A stretch of 64,000 nucleotides of DNA from Pogona vitticeps (Eukaryota; Chordata; Lepidosauria; Squamata; Agamidae), in contig NC_135787.1 in assembly GCF_051106095.1 (NCBI RefSeq), forward strand, positions 177,503,501-177,567,500, read 5' to 3'. The position numbers and the translations under genes are program-made. The notes under the pieces were generated by a model. The model worked only from the letters and a program-made list of their open reading frames with translations. It had not been told where the DNA came from and did no database searches. Below are positions 21,501-32,840 of this stretch, in pieces (positions within the stretch are counted from its first letter, which is position 1; every line of letters starts with the position of its first letter).

Positions 21501-21636
21501 CAGTGGTCCCCAACCTTGGGCTTCCAGATGTTCTTGGTTTACAACTCCCAGAAGCCTTCACCACCACCTCTGCTGGCCAGGATTTCTGGAAGTTGAAGTC
21601 CAAGAACATCTGGAGGCCCAAGGTTGGGGACCACCG
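21501..21636. mobile_element. hAT-type MITE with 8-bp target duplication
   Basis: The ends are inverted repeats: CAGTGGTCCCCAACCTTGGG at the left and the complement of CGGTGGTCCCCAACCTTGGG at the right, with the palindrome extending through the AGATGTTCTTGG arms. The 8-bp duplication GTCTAGAT lies on both sides (21493-21500, 21637-21644). The CAGTGGTC... ends and 8-bp duplication are characteristic of hAT. At 136 bp it has no coding capacity. Confidence 0.92.
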
Positions 21637-21860
21637 GTCTAGATGGAAGTAAGTTAAACCTAGCTGTCATAAAAGCTTTCCTAAATTGCTGTTTTGAATA
21701 AATAATCGGGCATTACATTAAGTTCGTCCAGCACTGCTAAATGTTCTTGGAGCTTGAATGTTAACTTAATGTTTGGGTTTATAGAGAATTTGAAAGCCTT
21801 TGCCTCGTATTGCTCCAAAGAACAACTATTGATTAATTACAATAAGGTCATAGTTATTAG
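21637..21860 (-). mobile_element. LINE fragment, continuation beyond the hAT insertion
   Basis: Minus-strand pieces near 21690-21790 (QEHLAVLDELNVMPDYL) look like the continuation of the LINE at 20965-21500. The exact 5' limit is unclear. Confidence 0.45.
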
Positions 21861-21896
21861 CAGAAGATGAAATAAACACAGGTGAACATTAAACTG

Positions 21897-22385
21897 TAAC
21901 AATATAGAACAAGTACCCTGTTACAAATATTTAGGTATGATATTTCATTCCTCAGGGTTGTGGTTCTCCCATTTGAATCATGAAACATCCTATGCGCAGA
22001 AATATAGTACTGCGCTATTGAGGTTCTTCTACACTAAGGGTGGACAATATGTACCGTCAGCGTCCAATTCTTCAAAGCTAAAATTATAGCCCAAATGCTT
22101 TATGGGGCTCAACTGTTAGCATATTCTAATTTGAAGCCCTTGGAAATAGTACAGACGAAGTATTTGAGAGGAATCTTTGCGGCGTCTCTATGTGTCTTGA
22201 ATGCTACACTTCAATTGGAGGCAGGGTTAGTTTCCATCAAAGCACATTATTTGGCCCACATGTATAATTACTGGTTGAAACGTATTTTTGCTCCAAAGGT
22301 TTTGGCACTCTTGATATTAGCAGATATCTTCCAGACAACTTGGAAGAGGAATCTGTCTGCAAATGTGACATTTAATTTTGGAGTA
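21897..22385 (+). mobile_element. LINE reverse-transcriptase C-terminal fragment
   Basis: The plus strand reads CYKYLGMIFHSSGLW, 'ALLRFFYTKGGQYVPSAS', then, after a frameshift, 'MLYGAQLLAYSNLKPLEIVQ' and 'YNYWLKRIF'. These strings are typical of the region after the RT palm in a common reptile non-LTR element whose family name I cannot give. Truncated at both ends. Confidence 0.7.
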
Positions 22386-22632
22386 ATCTAGTAAAGGGAG
22401 GTGAATTCAGTAAACAATCTTCCTGATTAGTCCATTAAAGCACACATTAAAAATAAAAAATGTATTATTATTGGGTTTGGGTTGTTAGGTAACCAACAGA
22501 TTGCTAGCCTAGCAGTAACAACAGAAAACACTGTGCTAGATTCCGATCTGCCCGCCATGGGTGGAAGGGCTCCATGCATTGAAGATAACTAGGCCTAATG
22601 CCATCTAGCTTTCCTCTCCACCAGCTATATAA

Positions 22633-22760
22633 TTAGTTTAATTTTTTTACATTTATATCCCACCTTTCCACTAGAAAATAATGCTCAAGGCAGTTTAGAA
22701 AATCCAACAAATGTAAAAAAATTCAGCTATAAAGCCATAAAATCAACTAAAACCACCCCC
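22633..22760 (-). mobile_element. L2-like LINE 3' tail, degraded
   Basis: 'catttatatcccacctttcc' followed by 'gctcaaggcagtttagaaaa' is a diverged version of the L2 tails at 19340, 32800 and 45290. Confidence 0.5.
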
Positions 22761-23194
22761 CCCACCATGAAAACCAGTAAAATAAAGTAAATGAATTTAA
22801 ACTATTAAAATCAACAAAAGTTAAAGTGAAAAACAACACAGGTCAGGTTAACATCATATGCCAACCAAAAAGATGTATCATTACTCTCTTCATAAATTAA
22901 GAGTGGAAACTGATCACAACTTCCACCTATAATGCTGATAAATATTGCCAGCCACAGCTGAGGATGTCAGAAATTTGATGAATCTGCATTTTAATATGAC
23001 TCTCCTCTCTTTTCATCAAATGCACTACAGTAGATAATTTTTGCCCAATAACTGGCAACAAGAAAAGCTTTTAGGGCAGCTGGCATCAAAACCTTCCATA
23101 CTGCATGTTGAAAGACATAAGGTACCTTGACACAGGGGTGAAGTTGCCTCCTCTTCTCCACTCTCACATGCAGAATTGTCTTGTTTTCTTAGGT

Positions 23195-23740
23195 TCTCAA
23201 GGGTAGCTTTTATTGACCTCTCAGACACCTATGACACTGTTCATCATCATGTATCATTGCAAAAATTATGTGCTGCCACCAAGGGTTATAAGTTAACTAA
23301 AGTAATAGAAACCCGTTTTTAAAATCACAGTTTTTTCTTATTTCCCAGGACTACACAGCCAATCGGGGGGGGGGGGGGGCTCAAAAGAATAGTTTATCCG
23401 AGGGCAGCATACTGGCTTCTATTTTGATTAACATCTACACCAACAATCATCCAGTCCCTCAAAGCACCAAAAGTTTTATTTATGCTCATGATCTCACACT
23501 TGCTGTTTAGCTGGACAGTTTTCAGCGGGTAGATAATCTCTTAACACCTACCTTAAAAGAACTTGGTGATATAACAATGTGATTATGAAATTCACGCTTC
23601 CCAGAGAAATTCACAAACCAAAACGTAATTATCTTTTCAATTTACACTTCTTAAGTCACAGCCAGCCAATCAAAATGCACATATTTAATGAAACTGCACA
23701 CGAAGATATGTGCATGGGTGATGAAAACATCAAAATATCC
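23195..23740 (+). mobile_element. LINE reverse-transcriptase palm fragment
   Basis: The plus-strand reading 'FIDLSDTYDTVHHHVSLQKL' (23211-23270) is the RT A motif of a non-LTR element. 'INIYTNNHPVPQSTKSFIYA' (23429-23488) is the region leading to the catalytic loop. Several frameshifts, an inserted G run (about 23366-23379) and a degraded loop mark it as dead. It may be the same family as 21897-22385. Confidence 0.7.
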
Positions 23741-24863
23741 CTTATTTTAAGGAAAATATGTATATTATACAAAAGCTGCATATACATCTTTTTACAGTCT
23801 ATTTTTTCACATTTGCAAATTAATGCAGAAATCAGACAAACTATTTAAGATTAGAAAAATGAGAAACTGAAAGAAACCAATAGTGGCAGATTAATCCATT
23901 CATCATAAGTTCTCTGATGGGGGGATATCAATATAGAAGTATTAATACCACACTTTTATATTTGATATATCTATACAAATTCCATTAAAGGCTTGAAACC
24001 CCACCTCTTATAGCCATTGTAAGGTCCCAGAAGGGCTCATGGTTTCTGCTTATGTTGGATATACACACTTAAAGTGCATGATGCCAGGAAGCAGGTGAAG
24101 AATGCCATTTTTAATGCTTCCATGTCTCTTCATGCACAGTTCATGCTTAACCAAAACCAGAACACCAAGGAAAGGTTCTGGCACACTTCAATGCCAGTTC
24201 CAGGTGGGGCTGCAGAAAATACCATTATTGCATACTCCTCCCTGAATGGGCTCATTTATTTGGCACCAGTCAGCACTGACCATGGAATTTCTCTCTGGGC
24301 TCAATTTACACCACTCCTGGAGAGACAGCAAGAGGAGTAAAGGCAGCTGCAGTTGGTCCTCTTTCACATCCTCCTTTCACTTGCTGTTCTCACAGCTTGC
24401 ATCCTAGAAGGACAGGCAAATGAGTAACAATAATACAGAGGAACAGCAGAACCCGGGATTCTGTGGGTTGACAGAACTTGCTGGAACTTGGGCTCCAGCT
24501 GATTTCTGGTGGTGTTATCACCTGGGGCAGTTCAATTCCTGCTGCACTACTGTTTTACTTGCAAGGAGTTGTTTTATTTTTTCAGAGCCTGGATTTAAAA
24601 TGGGATTTAGAACAATGATTCCACCCAATGTAGTCCAAAATGGAACAATGTGGGATGCCACTCCTCAGGCTTTTGTTGCCTTCTTCCACAGGTGGCCTGG
24701 GGTCCAAATAAGGATAAATCCCCCCACTATTTTAAGGTAAGGCACCCCTTCAACATACACTATGCACTGCTCCTGCTGTGTTCCTCATCTCCTGCTGCTG
24801 CACAGGTAGATGAGATATTATTGTCATTGTTGCCTGACAAATAGGAAGAACTAATTAGCAGAA

Positions 24864-25185
24864 TTAGGGATGTGGTGCTGCTGCGGGTTAAACCACAGAA
24901 GCCTCTGTGCTGCAAGGTCAGAAGACCAGCAGTCGTAAGATTGAATCCACATGATGGAGTGAGCTCCCGTCGCTTGTCCCAACTCCTGCCAACCTAGCAA
25001 TTTGAAAGCTTGTAAATGCGAGTAGATAAATAGGTACCACCTCGGTGGGAAGGTAACTGCGTTCCATGACCATGGAAACTGTCTATGGACAAACGCTGGA
25101 TCTACGGCTTGGAGATGGGGATGAGCACCGCGCCCTAGAGTCGGACATGACTGGACTAAATGTCAAGGGGAACCTTTACCTTTAC
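24864..25185 (+). mobile_element. Sauria-type tRNA SINE
   Basis: A tRNA-like head (ctgcgggttaaaccacagaa; box-B-like aagattgaatcc) is followed by the conserved body (gtagataaataggtaccacc) and a 3' end 'gagtcggacatgactggact', closing with tacctttacc. The 13-bp direct repeat CTAATTAGCAGAA flanks it (24851-24863, 25186-25198). Sauria SINEs are squamate-specific and use BovB machinery through their shared 3' end. Confidence 0.93.
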
Positions 25186-25198
25186 CTAATTAGCAGAA

Positions 25199-27000
25199 AC
25201 AGGATTCTAGTTCAGCAGTTAAAGCTTTGATTTGCAACCATACAACTAAACAGTATTGGTGGTTTTGGAAAGATAAACAAACTCAGAACAAAAGTGTTTG
25301 TTCTTTCAAGATAATTTGATATCTCATCAAGGTATCTCCTAGTTCTGTTTATTATGTAGCAATGAACTAGTTTAATCACAGTTGTTGGTTTTTACTATGT
25401 CAGTTCTTTTTCTTTTGCCCTCAGTGAAAGAATGTGTTTGACAGCTTGGTTATAGGAAACATAACTGGAATTTTATACATGTATTCATAAATATACCTAT
25501 CTATACAGTATGTATCCATCAAAAGAACACAGAATAAGTACCCTAACTGAATATCAGACCAACACTGACTTTCTAATTTTGTGTGCCTGTTGGAACATAA
25601 GCATTGAATCCCAATTCCAAAATACTTTCATGACCTTCAGACTTCTTAATCAGTACACGTCATTGAATGCAGGGTGTAGACATAAGATCATGATGCTGAA
25701 GAAATAAAGTACTGTTTCTAAACAAATTATTTGAAGGAATAAAAACAAGCTTTCTATTTGTATCTAAACACAAGTATCAGAGTAGCTACTCCTATTCAAA
25801 AGCACAAGGTTCAAAAATGTCCTGGTGCACTCTGATAGAAAAAAAATCAACTATTTTTACAACTATTTCATTCTACAGGATACGGTACATTCCTACCACA
25901 CAGACCTGTCTATGGCATTGTGCTGCATTTGTAACAATAGGTCCAGTTAACAGTCAACCCTCTCTGTTTCTATAGAGTCAACAGTTTTAATATGTGGCGT
26001 TTCCAGCTGCTTGTACAATTAGCTATATGGCACAGGATTCTTACATCATTTAATTCTTGAATATTAAAATAATGGCAATCAGTATTCAGATGTCACACAG
26101 TTCCTCAAAGCAAATTTATTTGTATCACCAGTGAGAAAAATGGCTCTACATATATATTAGCAATTTGCCTGTTGCTTGTAGAGGTAGTATACGCTAATTA
26201 GCATAGCTTCCTCTATTCATTCCAAATTATAACAATTATAATTTTATTCATGTCTGATGCAGAAAACTAATGTGTAATAATTTTTGTGTGATCATTGACA
26301 TCCATATCATATTTAAACTCAGAGTTTTCTTATCCAAAGTGATAAGTTTGTCTGCTCTTCTAAAATGGATCTACACCAGAGTTCTAACCATGTTTACTCA
26401 AAAGTAAGTTCCATTGGATTCAATAGGATTTACTCCCAGGCAATTGGCTAAAACATTTAGATTTAGGTTGTTAAGCTTGTAACCCAGTCCAATACCAGGG
26501 CAGTTCATAGAGCTTAAGGCTCTTAGAGCTAACATGAAACTTTATATTTCGGGCAGAAAATAAAGGAGAGAATAGATTCCCTTCTGGAAGGTGACAAAAC
26601 ATTATCCCTTCAAAGATAATTTATCTCAAAGGATTCATATTTCCACAAAGAACTTGCAAATGAATTTTATGCTTATACTGTATCTCAATGATCAATCACC
26701 AAACAAAAGTGCAATAAAGTGCAGCTTCTGAAGTGGGGAAAACTTCTATAGGAAAAAATAATATCCATTAGCTCTTAAGGAAAGCTCTGCTTCTGATTGT
26801 GAAACTGGTATCTCTCCTGTTTCTCCCTAAAATCTTTAAATTTATTTCCATGGGATGGCTTTCATGGATGCAAACCAAGGCTGAGTTTCATGGAACAGCT
26901 TCCTGGGGCTTAAATAGCTTCTAGTCTCCAAGTGGAGATAACAGTAGAAGCTTGTTGGATGAGGAAACTCCATAGGCCGCATCCTGTCCATGAAATGCAG
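25199..27000. other. No gene seen
   Basis: AT-rich sequence. At 26390-26450 'tttactcaaaagtaagttcc' followed by 'ggatttactcccaggcaatt' matches a very common reptile repeat motif that I cannot assign to a family. No coding exon signals. Confidence 0.4.
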
Positions 27001-27070
27001 GCTCCCATTTATTTGTTTATTTATTCATTTGTTTGTTTGACTATGTCCAATCCCACCTTTAAAGACAAAT
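27001..27070 (-). mobile_element. Possible LINE tail with TTTATT-type repeat
   Basis: A run of (TTTA/TTTG) units followed by 'gactatgtccaatcccacct' looks like a degraded L2-type 3' end. Confidence 0.35.
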
Positions 27071-27411
27071 TATTTCAGTGAGGGGGCAGACGCAAACAGG
27101 AGAAGACCATCTTTTAGGTCTCTTGGTCTTGAGCTGTTTGGGGCTTTAAGTAGACAGCAAGCATCATCTTGAATTGTAACCAGACACAGAACATGATGCA
27201 GATTTTAAAATTACTTGTCTTGTGAAGAAAATAAAAATGTTTTTCATTCCACAGAATCCATTGGTTATCAGTTCAAGTTGTCTTTCAATAGATTCAGAAA
27301 CAAAAGGAAAAAAAAAACAGTTCTTTAAGCAATGCCTAAGTTGTGAAATTATCTACTACAACTACCTGGAGATGAAAAGCAGCATAGTATTTATTGAATT
27401 TTAAATTTTCG

Positions 27412-28527
27412 AAGGGGCAGAGGAACTATAGACAAATTGCTAACATGTTCTGGATTATAGAGAAAGCAAGAGAGTTCCAGAAAAACATCTACTTCTGCTT
27501 CACTGACTATGCAAAAGCCTTTGACTGTGTGGACCACAACAAACTATGGCAAGTCCTTAAAGAAATGGGAGTGCCTGACCACCTTATTATCTGGATAAGG
27601 AACAACTGAGTGGTTCAAAATTGGGAAAGGAGTACGACAAGGCTATATATTGTCTCCCTCCTTATTTAACTTATATGCAGAATACATCATGCGAAAGGCT
27701 GGACTGGAGGAATCCCAAGCCGGAATTAAGATTGCTGGAAGAAATATCAGCAACCTCCAATATGCAGATGATACCACTCTGATGACAGAAAGTGAGGAGG
27801 AATTAAAGAACCTTATAATGAGGGTGAAAGAGGAGAGTGCAAAAAACGGTCTGAAGCTCAACATCAAAAAAACAAAGATCATGGCCACTGGTCCCATCGC
27901 CTCCTTGAAAATAGAAGGGAAAGATATGGAGACAGTAACAGATTTTACTTTCTTGGGCTCCATGATCACTGCAGATGGAGACAGCAGCCCCGAAATTAAA
28001 AGACGCCTGCTTCTTGGGAGGAAAGCGATGACAAACCTTGACAGCATCTTAAAAAGCAGAGACATCACCTTGCCAACAAAAGTCTGCATAGTCAAAGCTA
28101 TGGTTTTTCCTGTAGTGATGTATGGAAGTGAGAGCTGGACCATAAAGAAAGCCGACCGCCGAAGAATTGATGCTTTTAAACTGTGGTGCTGGAGGAGGCT
28201 CTTGAGAGTCCCCTGGACTGCAAGGAGAACAAACCTATCTGTTCTGAAAGAAATCAACCCTGAGTACTCACTGGAAGGACAGATCCTGAAGCTGAGGCTC
28301 CAGTACTTTGGCCATCTCATGAGAAGACAAGACTCCCTGGGAAAGACCATGATGTTAGGGAAGTGTGAAGGCAAGAAGGGGACGACAGAGGATGAGATGG
28401 TTGGACAGTGTCATTGAAGCAACCAACATGAATTTGACACAACTCCGGGAGGCAGTGGAGGATAGGAGGGCCCAGTGTGCTCTGGTCCATGGGGTCACGA
28501 AGAGTCGGACACGACTGAACAACGACG
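27412..28527 (+). mobile_element. BovB (RTE) LINE, 3' part with reverse transcriptase
   Basis: Frames covering 27412-28520 encode BovB ORF2 from 'IEKAREFQKNIYFCFTDYAK' through 'AFDCVDHNKLWQVLKEMGVP', 'KIGKGVRQGYILSPSLFNLY', the catalytic 'LQYADDTTLMTESEEELKNL' and 'KLRLQYFGHLMRRQDSL' to 'VHGVTKSRTRLNNDE'. The 255-residue stretch 27650-28417 is open. Compared with the minus-strand copy, a segment after PDHL (the 'NLYVGQEATVRTG' stretch) is deleted, and there is a frameshift near 28365-28417. It is 5'-truncated within the RT fingers and has no endonuclease. Confidence 0.94.
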
Positions 28528-29060
28528 AAATTTTTAATTATTTAAATATTTATTGGGGAAAAACATGTATAATCAAAATCCTGCTACTTAGATCTGTGCA
28601 AATCAAGGAGGAAGTATATAGGGAACAAGACACTGGACTACCTGGATGTTGCGCAGGACTCCCCAGGCTTCTCCTTTCCTATTTTAATTCTACTTAACTT
28701 ATTTAACCTTTGGATATAAGATACTATGTGCTATTTTTGGGGGGTTTTGGACTATAAATCGTAGAATTCTTAATTCTGGGAGTTCCACTAAAAAGACATA
28801 AACCTATGGACACCTAAATGTGGTTCACCTTGGAGAAAAGGCCTAATTTATGACATAGCCTTTGTGACACAGTTACCTTTTCAAAAAAGACGCTTCCCAA
28901 CTGGCACTGGAACAGCTTCCTTTTGAACAGAAAGTTAGTTGGAACTAGGCCTTTTTCCCATATCAATTTGTGAGGATGAGAGTAACTCCAGGGATACTCT
29001 CCAGGGTGTACCTTCCGACTCCCATATCAACAAAGCAGAGGAAGAGACAGAGATCATTTT
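28528..29060. other. No gene seen
   Basis: AT-rich sequence. A fragment near 28745-28795 (ttttggactataaatcgtag ... attctgggagttcc) recalls the ends of common hAT-type repeats of reptiles, but too little remains to place it. Confidence 0.35.
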
Positions 29061-29274
29061 AAAAAGGTTAAAACAACTATAAATAAGTACAAAAGCACTA
29101 GGGGGTGCTAGTTTGGCAGGAAAATGGGAGGATAGAAGAGAGGGAGAGGAGGGGAAGGGTGGTCTGAGAGAGGAAAGAAGAGAGGTGTATTGGGTGTAGG
29201 AGGAGATTACAAAGAAAAGAAAAGAAATACAAGAAGATACAAGATTTGATACAAGAAGATCCCTGGACAGGGGA

Positions 29275-29789
29275 ATGAGTAGAGTTTTGGGTACCCAAAG
29301 AATACGCAGAGAAAGAATGAATAGGCAAACCTATAGAAAACCACCCTATTGGGGTGAAAGAGAGGCAAGGAAAAGGAAGAAAGAATATAAAGCTTGGGTA
29401 AGGTGGGAAGAACAAATCAAAGAACAGAGGAGATTTATGGCGCCAACTGGGAGATCCCGCGGGCCCAGTCCTTTCAGACCCCCACTGAGACAGAACAGGG
29501 GGAAGAAAGTCTGGGAGCCACAGGTGGGCTGGGTATACCATCCACAACCATAGCCCTGGCAGATAATATGCCAGACAACTCGGGCACTAGACAGAAATGG
29601 ACACCTAGAGTTAAACGTTTGTCTCCTCTTTTGTTGCAAGAAGAATTACCTTGTTTGATGAAAGTTAAGAATTATGACTTCTTGTTAAAAGTGGAAACAA
29701 ATGATGTGAACATGTTTGAGCCTGATAATAAGCCTGTTTTGTTAGAAGCATTTGGGCTACCATCATCTCCTTTACGAACAAATACATAG
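29275..29789 (+). other. Unexplained overlapping ORFs
   Basis: A 92-residue frame (29275-29553) is very basic and aromatic ('YRKPPYWGEREARKRKKEYK', then 'APTGRSRGPSPFRPPLRQNR'). It overlaps a 131-residue frame (29394-29789) with 'KVKNYDFLLKVETNDVNMFE' and 'EAFGLPSSPL'. Just upstream lies a purine-rich stretch (29098-29250). I recognise no family. The composition would suit a nucleic-acid-binding protein or a fossil of a virus-like gene, but it could be chance. No splice sites or repeat boundaries were found. Confidence 0.35.
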
Positions 29790-29799
29790 AAGGGAATAA

Positions 29800-30620
29800 A
29801 GGACTTTAACCATGATCACACAGTCACATTTAGGTTTCTATCAGTCGGTTGGAACATCCTGAGAATTCTGGATTCTGCAGTCCAAAAAAAATCTAAAATT
29901 ACATCCCTAGCAGATATACTGCATAATTAGAATGGTGCAATATCTATGTGTGTGAGCTGGCAAGTCTGAAACCTACTTTCAATTAAAAGAGGCTAATATA
30001 GCTAAAGTGGTGAATTAAGCCTAATTATTTCACCAGACGAGAAGGAAAGAATAAGAATGTAATGCTTTTTAACCAGATCTGGAGGACTACTTGTGCTCCA
30101 CCCTTCTTCTAGGCATTCATCTACAGAGCCATGCAGAAGCTTTGGTTCATGACTGCAAATACCAGAGTCCTGTCCCCAAGGTTGAAATTTTATTTAAGAA
30201 TCTAGCAGCCTTGTAAAATATAAGACGAGACAGTCTGTGATTCTGAATAAATATTCTATTAACTAAATGGCCTCCATGCATACAGACATTTAAAATTTAG
30301 ATTAATCATCTCATAGAGGAAACAGACAATTGAAGGGTACAATTAAAACCATTTCAAGATAAAAACACTCATACAAATGGGAATGTCGAATAGTCCTCCC
30401 CTCATACATGCAATATACAGCACATGGACATAATCAGGCATAGCCACACTCCCCACCAATGACCAGGATCAGCCTGTGTAGCTTCTTCAGTGGGATGTAC
30501 AGGTACTGCCAGTGAAACATGCTTGGAATTGTATTGCTACATTGCCTGTTAACTTTTCAAACAGAATAAATTTTTGCATTATGTGATGAAATCAAAAGAG
30601 GGTACAATCGAGAACAGTTA
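29800..30620. other. No gene seen
   Basis: AT-rich unique sequence with no credible frame. Confidence 0.4.
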
Positions 30621-30625
30621 GTTAG

Positions 30626-30680
30626 GCATCCTTCAGTCTCGAAAGACTATGGTAGCGTGCTCTGTATGGAGGGCTTGGAA
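30626..30680 (+). repeat. Short interspersed repeat, copy 1
   Basis: 'ggcatccttcagtctcgaaa' continuing 'gactatggtagcgtgctctg' recurs in reverse complement at 58499-58550. The same string is widespread in reptile genomes to my knowledge; I cannot name its family. Confidence 0.7.
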
Positions 30681-31086
30681 CAGCACCTAGTGTGGCTGAG
30701 GAGGCCAATTCGGAACAGTAGAGCTTTAGGATTCTAGGCATTAGGAACTCAAAGGAAAAAGTTAGCAGACAAATAAAAACAAAAGGTAAAAATATAAATG
30801 CACTACATAGAGTGGAAGTGGGTAGAATGTGGGTCAAGCTGTATTGGCAGGTGACTGATCGATTTGCAGCGGAATGGTAGGTGTTTGTGACAATTATTTA
30901 ATGTATAAAAGATGCTCTCCTCGTCATCTAAATGAGGAGATTCTAATTAAATCAACTTGGCTGAAACCTCAAAGGATCGATATTAAAAACAAATACTATG
31001 TCTTCTGAGACCATGTTACATAATTTTGAACATGTCTCTCATTCTCCAGATCACCATTTCGCCTTGGCTTCTGTTGATAAATAGCC

Positions 31087-31180
31087 AGTGTGGTGCAGCA
31101 GACAGAATTACAGCTTAGGACTCTGGAGACCTAGGTTCAAATGTTTGATTGGCCATGTAAACTCATCATTATGTAAACTC
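31087..31180 (+). mobile_element. MIR-like tRNA-derived SINE fragment
   Basis: 'tgtggtgcagcagacagaat', then 'gactctggagacctaggttc' and 'aaatgtttgattggccatgt' follow the MIR/CORE-SINE head (box A, then box B GGTTCAAAT). Degraded, no clear duplication. Confidence 0.5.
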
Positions 31181-31375
31181 ACAATGGTAAAACCACTCAA
31201 ATATTTCACTTACCTTGAAAGTCCTATTAAGGTTGCCATCAGCTTGATGGAATGTAACATCTGTTGGTGGACACTGCAATTCTGATTAAAAAAACAAAGC
31301 AGCCACCACAAACATGAAGTCTACCCACTCCTATTCCAAGGTATAATTTTCTGTCAGGGTACAGTATTTAGAGGC

Positions 31376-31510
31376 AAAAGATGCAACTCCAGCTCCTTTA
31401 TTAATTGTGTAGGGGTCGGGAGTTAAATTCCCCACTATGCTTTCTTGACAAGACCTGGACTTGATGATCCATAAGTGTCCCTTCCAGTTCTGCAGTTCCA
31501 TGATTATGAT
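31376..31510 (-). repeat. Interspersed repeat fragment
   Basis: The minus strand reads 'catggaactgcagaactgga', 'agggacacttatggatcatc' and 'aagtccaggtcttgtc', like the tail of a common reptile repeat (GGAAGGGACC...ATCATCAAGTCCA). Family unknown to me. Confidence 0.4.
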
Positions 31511-31949
31511 GAAGAAAGTATTTAAGGAGATGAAGCGTGCCACGCAAATCACAGATGCTGAAATCCTTTCTGCTTAACAGCTAAAGGCGCCGTATGCTTT
31601 CCTCTTTTGCATCTGGCCATTCACAGGCCAAGTTTATTGGTTTTTATTCCATGAACTTATTAAGTGCCTAGAAGTAGGGTGGAGAATTAGTAGCCCTCCT
31701 TGTTGGATTGCAACTTCCATGAGTCCTAGTAAGCAGAGGCAATGAGTTATAGCCCAGCAACTGCTGGATACATTGCTTGCTGTGGCCTAGAACTTAATTA
31801 ACAGTCCATTGTGGTTACAAATTAGAAGTAATTATCAGTAACAGTGACCAACCTGACCTACAAGGAATTTTGCTGACCATTATTAATAGAAATTATCACT
31901 AAGGATTTCCAATGAGCTTGTAAGAAATCTCAACTTTTTTACTCATGAC

Positions 31950-32777
31950 ACAGATTTGAAATTAGAAATCGGAGCCAAAGTAAATTGTGTCTCCTTGTCC
32001 AATATCTTCCCAAGTAAAGGTTGGAGACTATCTCTGATTCATGATAACTTAAGGAAGAGTAATCTCTCTATTTCCATAGGCCTTCTTCCTATCCTTCTCC
32101 TCCAGCAGTGCAAAGGTTGGGTGAGCAGCAGCTCCTCAGAACTTCTCCCTTCCCCTATCCTTTGTTCAAAAGGCAATCTTTCACATGCAAAAAGCCACCA
32201 TAGTGTTACTGGAACAGGTAACAGATCTGTAGACACAACAAATTTAGAGAACATGTTCCATTTGTAAGAATACAACAGCATGGTGGAAGGCTTTCTGGCT
32301 TTGTCCAGAACCTCTACTAGGTTGGAAGAATCCTCCAAGCTGTAAGGTGAAGTAATTCTAGATCTGGATGGCAGACCCTGCCGGCGTCTTGGGTCAGAAG
32401 ACACGGATGGGGAGGTAGTCTGAAGAACTTGGCTTCCATTGTCTTGAGCATGGTAAACCAAGCTTGCCGAGGCAACCATGGGGCCACTAGAATAGCACTG
32501 GCACGCAGCTGACGAGCCCTGACCAAGATCCGCTGAATTGGTGGAATGAGACTGCTGTGGTGATACCTCCGAATTAAAAAAACAAATTACTGTTGCCTGT
32601 CCGACCGAGATAGGGCTCGAATGGGCCAAGGCTGGGCTGGATGCGACATTAGCCTCAAGATGGCCATAGCTTGGAGACTGGCTCAATATTGAAACCGAAC
32701 CCTGAGCCTGTGGTGGTGATGCAGAACCAATCCCTTCAGAGAGGGAATCTGGGTCCCGCAGGTCTTGAGATGATTCC
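31950..32777 (-). mobile_element. Second DIRS-type fossil, pol part
   Basis: The minus strand shows 'AILVAPWLPRQAWFTMLKTM' (32317-32526) and, in another frame, 'VEVLDKARKPSTMLLYSYKW' (32270-32330), followed by part of a tyrosine-recombinase N-terminal region. These match the first DIRS fossil at 465-956 in content and order. Broken, with several breaks and most of pol absent. Confidence 0.75.
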
Positions 32778-32786
32778 TCAAGTATT

Positions 32787-32840
<54 letters not shown>

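Noticed and set aside
24864-24960. tRNA-like box A and box B
   Set aside because: Part of a Sauria SINE with target duplications, not a functional tRNA gene; the cloverleaf is degraded.
27643-28374. 243-residue minus-strand frame
   Set aside because: Antisense shadow of the plus-strand BovB copy.
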